DNA of 64,000 bases from Branchiostoma floridae. Lineage: Eukaryota > Chordata > Leptocardii > Amphioxiformes > Branchiostomatidae. The stretch is taken from NCBI RefSeq assembly GCF_000003815.2, contig NC_049979.1:33892420-33956419 (forward strand). The letters are read 5' to 3'. Of this stretch, positions 9,974 to 20,800 are shown in pieces. A program made the position numbers and the translations under genes. Each line of letters starts with the position of its first letter. Position 1 is the first letter of the stretch. The notes under the pieces were generated by a model. It searched no databases, had not been told where the DNA came from, and saw only the letters and a list, made by a program, of their open reading frames with translations.

Positions 9974-12282
9974 CACTACAAAAATCTTTTTTCTTATTTT
10001 TCTTGTTTTCTTGTTTTTTCTTACGAAGAGAAAACGTTTCTTGTATAAAGAAAGGTTGAGAAAAATCAAGAAACCTCCTATAAAACCTTTGTATGCTAAT
10101 TCCTACACAAAGATTTTCATTCTTGTTTTTCTTAACTGAAGAAAATATTTCTGATATAATGATCACTGAGCAATAATGTTCAAGAAATTTAAGTAAATCT
10201 TTCTTTTCCAGTCTTTACACAAGGTTTGCTTCTTGTTTGTTCAAATGGAAAATACTGCAGAATCTATCCTGAAGAATATCATTCTTGTCAAAAGCTATTT
10301 GTCTTTAGGATTTGTTTTTACCAGAATAACATTCTTGAACTTTCTTGTTGTCTTACTGTAGAAAGTCTGAGAAACATAATTCTTGGTTTTCATGCTATAG
10401 TTTTTTCATCACTTTCTTGACCAAATACAGATCAACAAAGAAAAGAAAAAAAAAGAAAATCAAGAAATTGCAAAACAACTTATAACTAGCATGAAATTCT
10501 TAAATGTTCTTGTAATCTTTATCCATAAAGTTTAAGAAAGACGTTTCTTGATTTCTTGATGAGATGTAAGAAGATATTAGCATATTTTTTTGAACTCACT
10601 TGACTGAATACTAATAAGGAAAACAAGAAATTATGAAACAAGCTATGACTAGCACAATATTCTTGAATGCTTCTTATCAAGAAAATTTAAGACAGATGAT
10701 TCTCGTTTTTCTTTATAAATGATATAATATTCAATGAAAACAATAAAAGTATAATTTTCTCCTTGTATTCTTGACAACACTACGTTTAAACAATTGGAGC
10801 ATCAAGATATGAGAAATAACTTAGAACTAGAATAATTTCATTTTGTTTTCCCAATACGAGAGTTTAAGAAAGATTTTCTACCAGTAAGAATCTTCCTTTT
10901 GCTAAGGATCATGGGAAATTACTCCCATCATCCTTTGCTGCTAATTTGAACCGGGAGTCACAGTTGCAAGTCACACTCATCTCCAGCTCTGTAGTTTTTT
11001 GTCTCAGATGTCCATTAGTTCTTATATTAACAGGGAACGAATAGGATGTGTTTAGAAATGACGATTTTCTGCACAATGTGGGACCTTGTATACAACTTGG
11101 CTAGCTTTTTTAGAGTTCCAAAATGCTACCGAAGCCAAAGCCAAGCCGGATGCCCCCCTCCCCCATGCAGGTATAATGTTAAACATCTTACTTGGAATAC
11201 GATTTCCAAAGCTACTATGTCTGTAGATGTATGTCATAAAACCAAACAGTAATTACAGAAGATGTAAGTAAAGTGAATGAAATTCTGCATAATATTAAGA
11301 ATTGACTATAATATTTGCAAGGAAGGAAATGTATAGAGATGTTCCAGGCCTTTACAGGGGGAGGGGGCGACATAAGGATTGATGATCATTCATGGTCTTT
11401 TTGTGTTGTTCTTAGGCTCAGTAACCTGCTGGTATACAAGGAGGATGTTCCCATCTCAACTTTGGAGAAGCCTTTAACAAGAAGAAGTCTTCATTATACT
11501 TGCAACACAGCAACATTGTAGCTCTAATGGTTTTATATGGACAATTAATTATAGTTGGATGCACGGTACTGTATCGGAAAAATTTCAATATTAAAGCATG
11601 CGTAGTTACAAAATGGTTGATTTTTGCATTCTTTGTTGGTAAGGAATGAATAATAGAGGTAAACACCACAAAACTTGTATGAAACATATTGATGATGATG
11701 AATATGATTGACATGTATTGACATAACTGTCAAAGTGTCAACATTGAGTTGTTTGTACACTTTATATAAGAATGTTAATCTTAATATAAGAAACTGATTC
11801 TAGGTTTGTAGTTGCAAGAAATTTAGTCTTGAAAACAGAATGGTATTGCAGGCACAAGAAACCCCAATCTCCATGCAAGAAAGCGATTCTTGGTGTACTA
11901 GATATAAGAAAATCACTCTTGGAGACAGAAAGTAAATCCTCATACAAGAACCTCAATCTTCATGCAAGAAAGTCGTTTCTGGTGTAAGAAATTCAGCCTT
12001 AGAGACAGAAAGGTATTCCTGGAACAAGAACCTCATTCTTAATATGAGAAATTCATTCTTCAGCATGCATGTATTAGAAATAGATTCTGACCTCAAGATA
12101 ACTATTCTAGAAGTTTTGGTCCATTAGCGATAAGACAAAAATTCTTAGCACAAGAAAAATATGGGTTTCTTGAATTTTCTCAAAACAGGGATTCTTGTAT
12201 ACAGAATAATACTCTTGCTGTAAGATCAGTTTCCTTTGTTCAAGAAAAAACAAGAAAAATAAGAAAATTCATTTTTGTAGTG
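9974..12282. mobile_element. 2.3-kb nonautonomous element, CACTACAAAAA termini, TA target duplication
   Basis: Begins CACTACAAAAATC and ends TTTTTGTAGTG, with the terminal inversion continuing as imperfect TTCTTATTTTTCTTG / CAAGAAAAATAAG. TA flanks both ends (9972-9973, 12283-12284). The corresponding right-arm contig (12893-12970, reverse complement) runs straight through GCTTACATCTAGTTACAA, an empty site with a single TA. The interior is full of TTCTTG/CAAGAA motifs and has no transposase-like ORF. The TA duplication suggests mobilisation by a Tc1/mariner-type enzyme, although the termini resemble CACTA elements. Confidence 0.75.
11765..12260. repeat. Subterminal array of CAAGAA / TTCTT units in the 2.3-kb element
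   Basis: Degenerate units of roughly 30 bases alternate CAAGAAA-like and ATTCTT-like motifs separated by variable spacers (for example GACAGAAAG...ATCCTCATACAAGAACCTCAATCTT). Such motif arrays are common as transposase-binding subterminal repeats. Confidence 0.55.
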
Positions 12283-12284
12283 TA

Positions 12285-13070
12285 GTTACAACTACAGTTA
12301 CAGTATTGTGCAAACTATTCTCCTCTGTCATGGAAAAAAGACCATCAAAAGATAGCTTACCTTTAAGAAAAAGCGGGAGGTCACTTCTTACGACGTCTGT
12401 TGGGGGCGGAGAGAGAACAGAAAACGTGATAAATAAACCATGCTATTTTTTTTCAAACAATGAACAAAATTTCCACCATGCGACTGGCTACCTTGACTGC
12501 CTGCCGAACATACATGGCCCATTTCTGCTCNNNNNNNNNNNNNNNNNNNNNNNNNNNNNNNNNNNNNNNNNNNNNNNNNNNNNNNNNNNNNNNNNNNNNN
12601 NNNNNNNNNNNNNNNNNNNNNNNNNNNNNNGACAAATAGCTTTTGACAAGAATGATATTCTTCAGGATAGATTCTGCAGTATTTTCCATTGGAACAAACA
12701 AGAAGCAAGCCTTGTGTAAAGACTGGAAAAGAAAGATTTACTTAAATTTCTTGAACNNNNNNNNNNNNNNNNNNNNNNNNNNNNNNNNNNNNNNNNNNNN
12801 NNNNNNNNNNNNNNNNNNNNNNNNNNNNNNNNNNNNNNNNNNNNNNNNNNNNNNNNNNNNNNNNNNNNNNNNNNNNNNNNNNNNNNNNNNNNATGGTCTT
12901 TTTCCATGACAGAGGAGAATGGTTTGTACTTACTACTGTAATTGTAATTGTAACTAGATGTAAGCAAATTNNNNNNNNNNNNNNNNNNNNNNNNNNNNNN
13001 NNNNNNNNNNNNNNNNNNNNNNNNNNNNNNNNNNNNNNNNNNNNNNNNNNNNNNNNNNNNNNNNNNNNNN
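12285..13070. other. Palindrome centre, gapped and probably mis-ordered assembly
   Basis: Holds N runs 12531-12630, 12757-12892 and 12971-13070. Contig 12631-12756 is the reverse complement of 10185-10310 (inside the 2.3-kb element). Contig 12893-12970 is the reverse complement of 12285-12350 joined to 9960-9970. Fragments of both allelic or paralogous states were placed in the gap, so no gene call is safe here. Confidence 0.8.
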
Positions 13071-13320
13071 AGACAAGACATTTGGACATCGGTCTATATT
13101 CAGAATCATTTAAAAATGGTGGCGGGGATTTTCAAGTATATCAGCATCTACGTTTTGAAATAAAAGATTCACCACACCACAAATGAAGATCTATAAACAA
13201 ATCTATATATTATGTATTGTGTGTGTGAGTGTGCTAAATACTGTTTATGAATTCCTTTGTTGAAGTTATCCTCAAGTTGATATCAATGGGCTCGTGTTTC
13301 TTTTACACTAAATCGGTGAT

Positions 13321-13614
13321 TTAGACATAAAACTTGAAGAAACAAACGGTGCAGTTCTTGGTCTCATGTCCTTGAATGTCTTCCCAAAAAAGACCTGTAA
13401 AGCCTTTTTTCATACTTGTATCTGGCTGCAGACAATATCTCAAGCACGATATTGCGTTACGTGATCTCATAGCAGTGACGAAACTCCCACACTGATTATC
13501 TACCTCCAAGAGAGTCAGACAATCAAATGTTCTCATTTTCTGCAGCCTCACAGGAGAAGCCATGACACAATAGGTACGACAAATCTCAAAGGCCAAAGAG
13601 AAGTTTTGCTTCAT
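13321..13614 (-). CDS. Small ORF conserved in both palindrome arms (right copy), hypothetical
   Basis: 97-codon partner of the ORF at 9301-9642, with three extra codons after FEI. A stop precedes it upstream (CTTCTTTAAGC where the left arm has CTTCTTTCAAGC). No domain recognised. Confidence 0.3.
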   Translation of the reverse strand: MKQNFSLAFEICRTYCVMASPVRLQKMRTFDCLTLLEVDNQCGSFVTAMRSRNAISCLRYCLQPDTSMKKGFTGLFWEDIQGHETKNCTVCFFKFYV

Positions 13615-14541
13615 AAACGTATGTATGTATTTTAGATATTCCTCTCCAAGAAACCAGACAATATTTGCTTAAAGAAGAAACGTTCCAAAAGTGCTATTCG
13701 CTTTTTTGTTGGGCTTTTCTATGGTGTAAGTTAATCGGAAATGTTTAATGCATTGAAACTGCAAATACGACACAGGCACGACATCTAATGATGGCGACAA
13801 GCGATTCAATACTGTAACAAATATGCTTCACAACATGATAGTCACTATGTTTATAGATTGATTTGACATGATTTGACATGATACGTACGATCAGTACAAA
13901 GAGACTTATCTTTGTGGATTTTAATTAGTTCCTATTGACTTATTTTCATGCTGATTACTGTTGATTTCTAGTGTTTATTTGTTTATTGTTTGGCACCTGA
14001 GAACTTTTATTCATGATAATTATTATTTTTGTGTCGATTTCTAGATCTGGTAGACCAGGGAAAATGTTCATCTGGTGACCTGAACCTAAGGCTTGGACAT
14101 CCAATCCACAGAGTGTTGGTTTGGTGGAAGAAGCGGCCCCAAGAACAGTACTGTCAGTGTCAGCAGTTAGACCTAGCACGTACTATCATACAACATTCGC
14201 TGCTGACGTATGTGTTGCTATATAATTTGTCTAAAGGGGAGGATTCAACAGACAAATGATTGCAGTAGAAAGATTAGTTAATATTTTTCTTAGTTCATGT
14301 GACAGATTTTTGATCTCTTTGCCTGCAACTCTAACCTTCTCACAAACGATAAGATAAAACAAGCTAACCATAAACATTCTGACACAGCGGGCAACAAGAA
14401 TCAAGGGATAGAGGATGTCCGAATGCACTTAAGTACACTCAGAAATATTTCCAAGGTTTATAGTCTACAAGTAAAGGATTAATAAGCCTTTTTTTCAAAC
14501 AACGAAATCATATTTTTTACCTTTATCTAGCGCATGCCAGC

Positions 14542-15885
14542 ATGATTGCGGTTCTGGTTTTTGTGGTCATATTTCTAAACGTATCGTGTAATTTCGAAGC
14601 ATCATCACTTTCACAACTGCGATCTCAAGGATGTAGCGTTCAAAATTGGCACAACAATGAGTTACGTGGGCCACCGCATTCTCTTTTGCCCCGGATATAT
14701 TGTGACAACAAAGGCTTGAGGAGTGTTCCCAAAGACCTGCCTTCAAACCTCGTTGAGCTTCAGCTTCCCAATAACGTCCTAACCACATTCCCCTGCATTG
14801 CCCTGTCGTACTTGAAGACGATGAACCTCAGGAACAACGCAATAACTTACTTTCCGTGGTACTGTCTGAAGAACATGTCAAGCTTAGCATCTTTGGATTT
14901 GTCACATAATAAGCTCTCCTGTGTCAACCTTTATCATGTGAAGACGTTCTTGCTCAACTTGAAGCTAGTCAACATCTCCTACAACAGCTTAAAGACATTG
15001 CCTACGTGCGATCTTGGGTGGGACTTAAACGTACCAAATGGGCGTCATGTACCATATGAACCTGCTATAGGGGGTAACCCTTTCCATTGCGATTGCAACA
15101 TGATTTGGCTCATTGATACCGCGATTCAGGTAGAGAAATGCAGAAAGAAAACATCACCAAGATGCGAAAAGTTCCTCAGAGCGAATGACTTTGCACGTGC
15201 CATGTACAAAGACCACTCTTTGTTCCGCTGTAAAACACCCCCTATAGTAGAGAACATAGAGCTTCACATGTTGCATGAATATATTGATATCTCAGCATGT
15301 TATGCAGTCTGGGATCCGACAGCTGAAATTAATTGGTTCAAACCCAAGCCCTGTAATCCTGACAGGTCTTGTCTCGCAGAAGGACAAGACATTCGTCCCT
15401 CTGACGTCTTAACTTCGTCCTTGTTGTCCCCAATGACCAAAGATCCAGAACTAGGGAGTGAGGAACCAAAACAAGTTGAACTAAATCACACAAAGGCACC
15501 AGATCTACCAACACTGGTTGTTGGAGTGACCAGTCTTGTCTGTGTTCTGATGCTAGCTGTTTATTCGTCACTGGTTAGGAAACAACCAGAAACAACAAAT
15601 GCCCCGCTAGCCGCAGTAAACAACATGGCGTTCGGCTTAGTCCTAAACAACAGTGTCGACCAGAACGCCCAGAATGGTTTACCTACTAACCACGCCCAGG
15701 GTGATGATCAGGAAGGTAGTAGTAATGATCCAAACGCGACAATAGATTTCTGCATGCAGGAAACTCAGCCCGACAGAATTGTACCTGAAACAGAGTCAGA
15801 CACACAGGCCTGTGGACACATTTATCTTAACGCAGAAGATTACGATGACGATGATATGAAAGAACCATATTATGCGTCCCCGTAA
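14542..15885 (+). CDS. LRR single-pass membrane receptor (right copy)
   Basis: 447-residue paralogue of the gene at 7104-8447, of equal length and alignable without gaps. It has a signal peptide (1-20), LRRs (about 55-155), a C-terminal cap NPFHCDCNMIWLID (179-192) with paired cysteines up to C230, a transmembrane segment at 322-345, and an acidic tail with IYLN (Tyr428, Y-x-N) and EDYDDDD (Tyr434). Differences from the twin lie in LRR positions, the juxtamembrane spacer and the start of the tail; the last 70 residues are nearly identical. It points away from the centre, in the opposite orientation to its twin. Role inferred as a cell-surface receptor with possible phosphotyrosine signalling; ligand not predictable. 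Confidence 0.92.
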   Translation: MIAVLVFVVIFLNVSCNFEASSLSQLRSQGCSVQNWHNNELRGPPHSLLPRIYCDNKGLRSVPKDLPSNLVELQLPNNVLTTFPCIALSYLKTMNLRNNAITYFPWYCLKNMSSLASLDLSHNKLSCVNLYHVKTFLLNLKLVNISYNSLKTLPTCDLGWDLNVPNGRHVPYEPAIGGNPFHCDCNMIWLIDTAIQVEKCRKKTSPRCEKFLRANDFARAMYKDHSLFRCKTPPIVENIELHMLHEYIDISACYAVWDPTAEINWFKPKPCNPDRSCLAEGQDIRPSDVLTSSLLSPMTKDPELGSEEPKQVELNHTKAPDLPTLVVGVTSLVCVLMLAVYSSLVRKQPETTNAPLAAVNNMAFGLVLNNSVDQNAQNGLPTNHAQGDDQEGSSNDPNATIDFCMQETQPDRIVPETESDTQACGHIYLNAEDYDDDDMKEPYYASP

Positions 15886-16964
15886 ATAGGAGTCTGTACT
15901 TTTTTGGGTGGAGAAGGCTAATCCGCTGATTTGATTGTCTTTGATAGACTATTAGTATTAAATACATTTCAATCTCCACATCTACTGTAGGTAAAATGCG
16001 GAGATTATTTCCGGAGGTTTGTAGTGACATCACTAGAATGAATCTACAGAGCAACTTAATACTAGTGAAGTTACATACGATGAGCCAAAACAAACGGTTC
16101 AGCGTAATTCTGGTACATAAAAGCAATTGATTTCAGGATTGTTCTTCGTTGGGTGAAGATGACTGAAAAGTCATGAAGTGATGCTTTTTGTTGTAAACAA
16201 TGAACAATATTCTGAAATACAGCTCTTGAGTGCAAATCTTTTTTGGATGGAAATTTAAGAAATTCTTTCTTTGTACGATTAGATGTACGGCCTTTGCCAG
16301 CACTAGTATCTTGAAGTACTCAATTATCATCCACTAGAGGCATTATTTGGAATAGACATAGAGTATTGTATGTTCATATATATCAAAATCTCATCATACC
16401 AAATTCAGAATGATGGTGTGGACTCCATGTGATACAATACTTGTAGTGTCATCATTTTACATTTATCTGAATTGATGCACATTATGCTTATTATAGTTTG
16501 TTCACTATGATGCACATTATGCCTACTGCAGGGTGTACATATACTTTACCATGTAACCTTTCATATCAAAATGTAAAAACACCACCACCTGTAAACTTGT
16601 GATAGAAATATTCAATGTATCGCCTTATTTTCTATAAATATATGCTATAAGTTGGTAAGAATAAGGGACGTCAGCAAGCGTGTTATGATCTCCCGAGTAT
16701 CTGAATATTCTATGTGAAGGCTGATGACTAAATATGTAGCACAGTTGGAAATTCTACAATGTGAGGTGTATGTTGTGTTAGACGAGAACTACAAAAGGCA
16801 TTGTATTTTCTAAAGACGTGGAGTATATTATAGCAGCCTACTTGGCAATAGCAGTTTTTGATCTTTTGAGAATCTCCTCTCAGACAGTTGAAGTAACGGA
16901 TAATCGTGGACATTTATGTACAGATGACGTAAAGATTTTCGGATTATGTTTTATTCATTTGAGG

Positions 16965-17126
16965 TCTAAATTACAGTCTGTGAGCTCTAAATTACAAGGA
17001 GGCATGACCCTGGCGGGAAAGGGAGAACTCTGCCATTTCTTTGTCGGCATCAGAGTCATGCCTCCTCGTAATTTAGAGCTCGCAGATCCGTCGTCCGATC
17101 GATTTTCGCTACATGTGACGGGGGTA
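16965..17126. mobile_element. MITE, degenerate copy of the 46276 family
   Basis: Inverted halves AGCTCTAAATTACAAGGAGG and CCTCCTCGTAATTTAGAGCT, followed by CGTCGTCCGATCGATTTTCG and GGGGGTAT. It shares the hairpin core GGAGGCATGACCCTG with the intact copy inside the GPCR locus. The left terminus has decayed. Confidence 0.75.
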
Positions 17127-17227
17127 TAACCAGGATTTCTCGTGTAGTGGCATTGTACTGCTTTGCAGTATTTACTGTTGTCATGAAAATAAATAGACAA
17201 GACTGATAATGAAGCAGAGTTTGCTCT

Positions 17228-17530
17228 TCACCATCTGCAACTTAATATTAGTGACATATGATAAAACTGAAAAAAAAACGGTTAAGCGTAATTGTAGTAC
17301 TGGAGTACATAAAAGTTATTGATATCAAGATTGTGCTTCGTTGGGTGAAGATGACTGAAAAGTCATCAAGTGATGCTTTTTGTTACAAACAACGAACTAT
17401 ATGCTGAAATACAGCTCTTGATTGCAAAGCGTCTTTGGATCAAATCTAAGACTTGGAATCTTGAGAAGGCAAAGAGATGCTTTCTTTGTAACCATAGGGG
17501 CAGCACAACAACAACTGTCATTCTGACTAA
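17228..17530. repeat. Direct duplicate of right-arm flank 16040-16340
   Basis: Shares GATGACTGAAAAGTCAT, GTGATGCTTTTTGTT and CTGAAATACAGCTCTTGA in the same order with 16140-16240 and, inverted, with 6350-6480. It points to additional copies of the LRR-gene downstream region. Confidence 0.7.
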
Positions 17531-18178
17531 ATATAGGCTTTTAGTCCCCTGGCGACGCCTATCTCCGAGTCGTGACGCTATGGACGGACAAAAACTTTGC
17601 CCATTCCGTCCTCTGTGACTGACAAAAATCGGTAATGATTGAACCAAGCTGAGTCTACCAGCAAAATTTGCCCCCACAAAATACAGGAAAGAGTATTTTA
17701 GAGGGTCTATATTTCAAAATTTTCCTAGGGGAGCATGTCCCTTTGGACCGTCGCTCCTTCAACTGAATTTCAATTCAAAATCCAAGGGAAGGAATAGACT
17801 CGCAGACCGGCTAGAACACATAAAGTCACATTTTTTGCGCGGATGGTAAGATTTTTTTCCACTTGAAGGTGAAAATTAAGTATTTGTGCTCCTACCACAG
17901 TAGTAGCTGTGACATATTCAATGTGCCAATGTTGCTAAAGTCTAGAATAGATCTACAAAAGGCCATTTTGATATCAAAGTACCACAATGACTATATGACT
18001 TATCGTATAACAGTGAAGACACAAGCTAAAGCAAAAGGATGATAAAACTGCTATTGAATGAACAGATCTATGGTGAAAACTTGCTCACCTAAAATTCTTT
18101 ACTATGGTCATGACAAGCTTTGACTAGCTAACAGAAAATACCACGATTAGTCAATTAAAACATTAGCAACGTTAATCG
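17531..18178. other. Intergenic, 3' side of the LRR-Ig gene
   Basis: No ORF or repeat that I can support. Confidence 0.4.
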
Positions 18179-20800
18179 TCAGTACCTCTCGCTATTTTGC
18201 GAGCTAGGAAATGTCACATGATGATCATCAGCTGGATATTTTTGTCCCGTCTCTTCTTGTTGTTTTTCAACATCTTCCGTACCAGGAAATGTCACATAAG
18301 TATGATGTAAACTGTCGTCTTCATTGAACAGGTCTGGCTCTTTCTCGTTACAATGTTCTGTCTGTATGTCCTGATCTTCAGCATCTTCCGTCACAGGAAA
18401 TGTTACATAGTCATGATCTGGCATGTTAGCATCACTAACAGACCCGGAGACGAAGTCCTTGTCTGTGTTTTCTCCCTCACTTTGTAAATCTCCGGCTCCA
18501 GTTTCATTTTCTGTGCTAGCTTTAGGGAACGTCATATATTTTGGATCTGTGTCGTCTTCTCCTGTATCGTCCGAGACACTGGCAGAAAAATCCTTGGTCT
18601 TCTTCTCGTTATCATAATGTTCCCCTGCTCCTCCTGAATCTGAGAACTGGTTATCATTCTCGAAGTGTCCATCTCTGGCTCCTCCTGCATTTAAGAATTG
18701 GTCATCATTCTCATATTGTCCATCTCTGGCTCCTTCATTTAAGAACTGGTTATCATTCCCGTAGTGTCCATCTCTTGCTCCTCCTCCGTCTGAGAACTGG
18801 TTATCATTCTCATAGTGTCCATCTCTGGCTCCTTCTCCATCTGAGAACTGGTTCTCATTCTCGTAGTGTCCATCTCTGGCTCCTTCTTCATCTGAGAACT
18901 GGTTATCGTTCTCGTTATGTCCATCTCTAGCTCCTCCTGGATCTGAGAACTGCTCATCATTCTCGTAGTGTCCATCTCTGGTTGCTCCTACATCTGAGAA
19001 CTGGTTCTCATTCTCGTAGTGTCCATCTATGGCTCCTGTTCCATCTGAGAACTGGTTATCGTTCTCGTTATGTCCATCTCTAGCTCCTCCACCATCTGAG
19101 AACTGGTTCTCATTCCCGTAGTGTCCATCTCTGGCTGCTCCTGCATCTGAGAACTGGTTATCATTCTCGTAGTTTCCATCTATGGCTCCTGTTCCATCTG
19201 AGAACTGGTTATCGTTCTCATAGTGTCCATCTATGGCTGCTACTCTGTCTGAGAACTGGTTATCATTTTCGTAGTGTGCATCTCCTGTGTGTCCGACCGT
19301 GTTTGAAAACTGGTTGCCGTTCTGATAGTGGCTTTCTCTTGCAGAACCATCTGCCCCTGCACAAGGGGCAACAGGGGCATCATTTCCAGAGCCTCCATCT
19401 GCTGCATTTATATGTCCATTGTCCATCTGGCGTATTCCTTGAAACTTGTAAACAAAAGCGGTTATTGCTCCAAAGATAATGCAACAACCACAGAAAGATA
19501 CCAGTCCAGCAATAATAAGCTCTGTAGTAGACAGTAGTCTGGTAGGGGGAAGGTTTGGGGTATCCTTTTTAATAGCAATGTCATCTACTGGCACCATGTT
19601 ATCCTGGACTGCTGTTGGGTCCTGAGGGTTGTACTGTCTGGTGCTCCTCTCATTTGGTTTTGTTGTAATATCATCAGATTGAGCCATGTTATCTTGTCTT
19701 GCTGTTACGTCCTGGTACACTGCAGATGCAGTACCATTCTGGGTGTGGTCAGCAGTCACTTTGCATGTGTATGTGCCATTTCCCATCGGGAGGATGTTCA
19801 ACACAGAGTAGCACATTCTCTTTGTTTCTAGTCTTGAGGCGTTTGACCCTTTACACAATAGTTTGCTGACGTGGGTGTAGTTTTTGGAGAACTCGTAACT
19901 TGATGACCTGTGGTCTCCGTTTGGTGGTATCCATGAGAACTTCAGACCTTCCTGACAGTCTGTCTGGCAGGTGAAGGAAACGTTACCTGTAACAGTCCCA
20001 TTGTCTGTGATGATAGACACGTCAGGTGAGGCACACGTCAGGTCATCCCAACGGACATCTTCAATCAGCCTGGAGGTGCCAGTTTTATGATCCACGCACG
20101 GAATTTTCCACAGAAATTTCTTGTTATTTTCGAGAATGAATTTCTTGATTTCTCTCACACGGCAGTCACACCGAATCTTGTTGTGAATCAAATCCAACCC
20201 TTTGACATGCTTGAAGTCTCCAATATTTGTCACAGATGTTATAGGGTTGTTAGTCAATAACATTGTTCTGATAGACTCTGTACCTTGTGGAATACTAGAC
20301 AGGCAATTATTCTTGATAGACATGGACCTAAGTTTGATGAGTCTGGCAAAAGCAGTATTCGCAATGTGATATATCTTATTATCGTCCAAGTTTATCCTTC
20401 CAAGCTGCTCTAGTCCCTTGAATGTTTCTGCCTCCAGTCGCCTGATACTGTTCCGACGGAGATCTAGATCTTTCACACGCGGTAAGCTTTCGAAGCAGCC
20501 TGGTTGTAGATTCACAACATGACTGTCCTGTATGCGCAGGTCTATCAAAGACGTTAGACCATGAAAATCTCCCAGCCTGATATCTGTGATATTCTGATGC
20601 TGTAGTAATAATTCATGAAGAGTCGGTGGCATTGGTGTGGGGATGTGATGGAAACTGCAAGCTTTTAAACACCATAGTGCGTCCGGAAATTTCTCACAGC
20701 ATTGCAAACTAAAGGAAATGGTCGTGGAGATTGTTTCACCCCATATCACAAGAAGTAATGTACATGTGATAGACAAACTTATACACCTTGGGTTCGCCAT
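18179..20800 (-). CDS. LRR-Ig membrane receptor with tandem YxN-repeat tail
   Basis: Single-exon, 873 residues. Order: signal peptide (about 1-30), N-terminal cysteine cap (34-49), about five leucine-rich repeats (60-205), C-terminal cap with CDC (211-256), one Ig-like domain (about 258-365, cysteines near 278 and 346, YTCKV), a Thr-rich juxtamembrane region, a transmembrane helix (about 427-451) and a very long acidic tail. Residues 489-735 form 14 full repeats of 17 residues (consensus DGHYENDNQFSDGGGAR) plus a degenerate one. Tyr-x-Asn is kept in 11 of the 14; Tyr is replaced by Asn twice and by Phe once. After the repeats come YMTF (755), YVTF (798), YVTF (835) and HVTF (861), a second motif series fitting YxxF endocytic signals or SH2 sites. 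The ectodomain matches the LRRIG class known in amphioxus and vertebrates. Ligand and adaptor partners are unknown. Confidence 0.92.
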   Translation of the reverse strand: MANPRCISLSITCTLLLVIWGETISTTISFSLQCCEKFPDALWCLKACSFHHIPTPMPPTLHELLLQHQNITDIRLGDFHGLTSLIDLRIQDSHVVNLQPGCFESLPRVKDLDLRRNSIRRLEAETFKGLEQLGRINLDDNKIYHIANTAFARLIKLRSMSIKNNCLSSIPQGTESIRTMLLTNNPITSVTNIGDFKHVKGLDLIHNKIRCDCRVREIKKFILENNKKFLWKIPCVDHKTGTSRLIEDVRWDDLTCASPDVSIITDNGTVTGNVSFTCQTDCQEGLKFSWIPPNGDHRSSSYEFSKNYTHVSKLLCKGSNASRLETKRMCYSVLNILPMGNGTYTCKVTADHTQNGTASAVYQDVTARQDNMAQSDDITTKPNERSTRQYNPQDPTAVQDNMVPVDDIAIKKDTPNLPPTRLLSTTELIIAGLVSFCGCCIIFGAITAFVYKFQGIRQMDNGHINAADGGSGNDAPVAPCAGADGSARESHYQNGNQFSNTVGHTGDAHYENDNQFSDRVAAIDGHYENDNQFSDGTGAIDGNYENDNQFSDAGAARDGHYGNENQFSDGGGARDGHNENDNQFSDGTGAIDGHYENENQFSDVGATRDGHYENDEQFSDPGGARDGHNENDNQFSDEEGARDGHYENENQFSDGEGARDGHYENDNQFSDGGGARDGHYGNDNQFLNEGARDGQYENDDQFLNAGGARDGHFENDNQFSDSGGAGEHYDNEKKTKDFSASVSDDTGEDDTDPKYMTFPKASTENETGAGDLQSEGENTDKDFVSGSVSDANMPDHDYVTFPVTEDAEDQDIQTEHCNEKEPDLFNEDDSLHHTYVTFPGTEDVEKQQEETGQKYPADDHHVTFPSSQNSERY
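18596..19336 (-). repeat. In-frame 51-bp coding minisatellite in the LRR-Ig gene
   Basis: Fourteen full units of 51 bases (one shortened by a codon) plus a diverged fifteenth, encoding the YENDNQFSD repeats. Neighbouring units often share the same variant linker (GTGAI, GGGAR), as expected from unequal crossing-over. Confidence 0.92.

Larger units (their letters stand above)
13077..16925. repeat. Right arm of the large inverted duplication
   Basis: Reverse-complement match to 5575-9905, carrying the second LRR gene. It lacks the LINE insertion found in the left arm and, in its assembled part, the 2.3-kb element. Confidence 0.9.

Noticed and set aside
12306..13186. ORFs spanning N runs at the palindrome centre
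   Set aside because: Frames run through unknown bases and join contigs that are probably mis-ordered.
18423..18930. Plus-strand ORFs rich in HLRTGYHS over the LRR-Ig gene
   Set aside because: Shadow of the 51-bp coding repeat on the minus strand.
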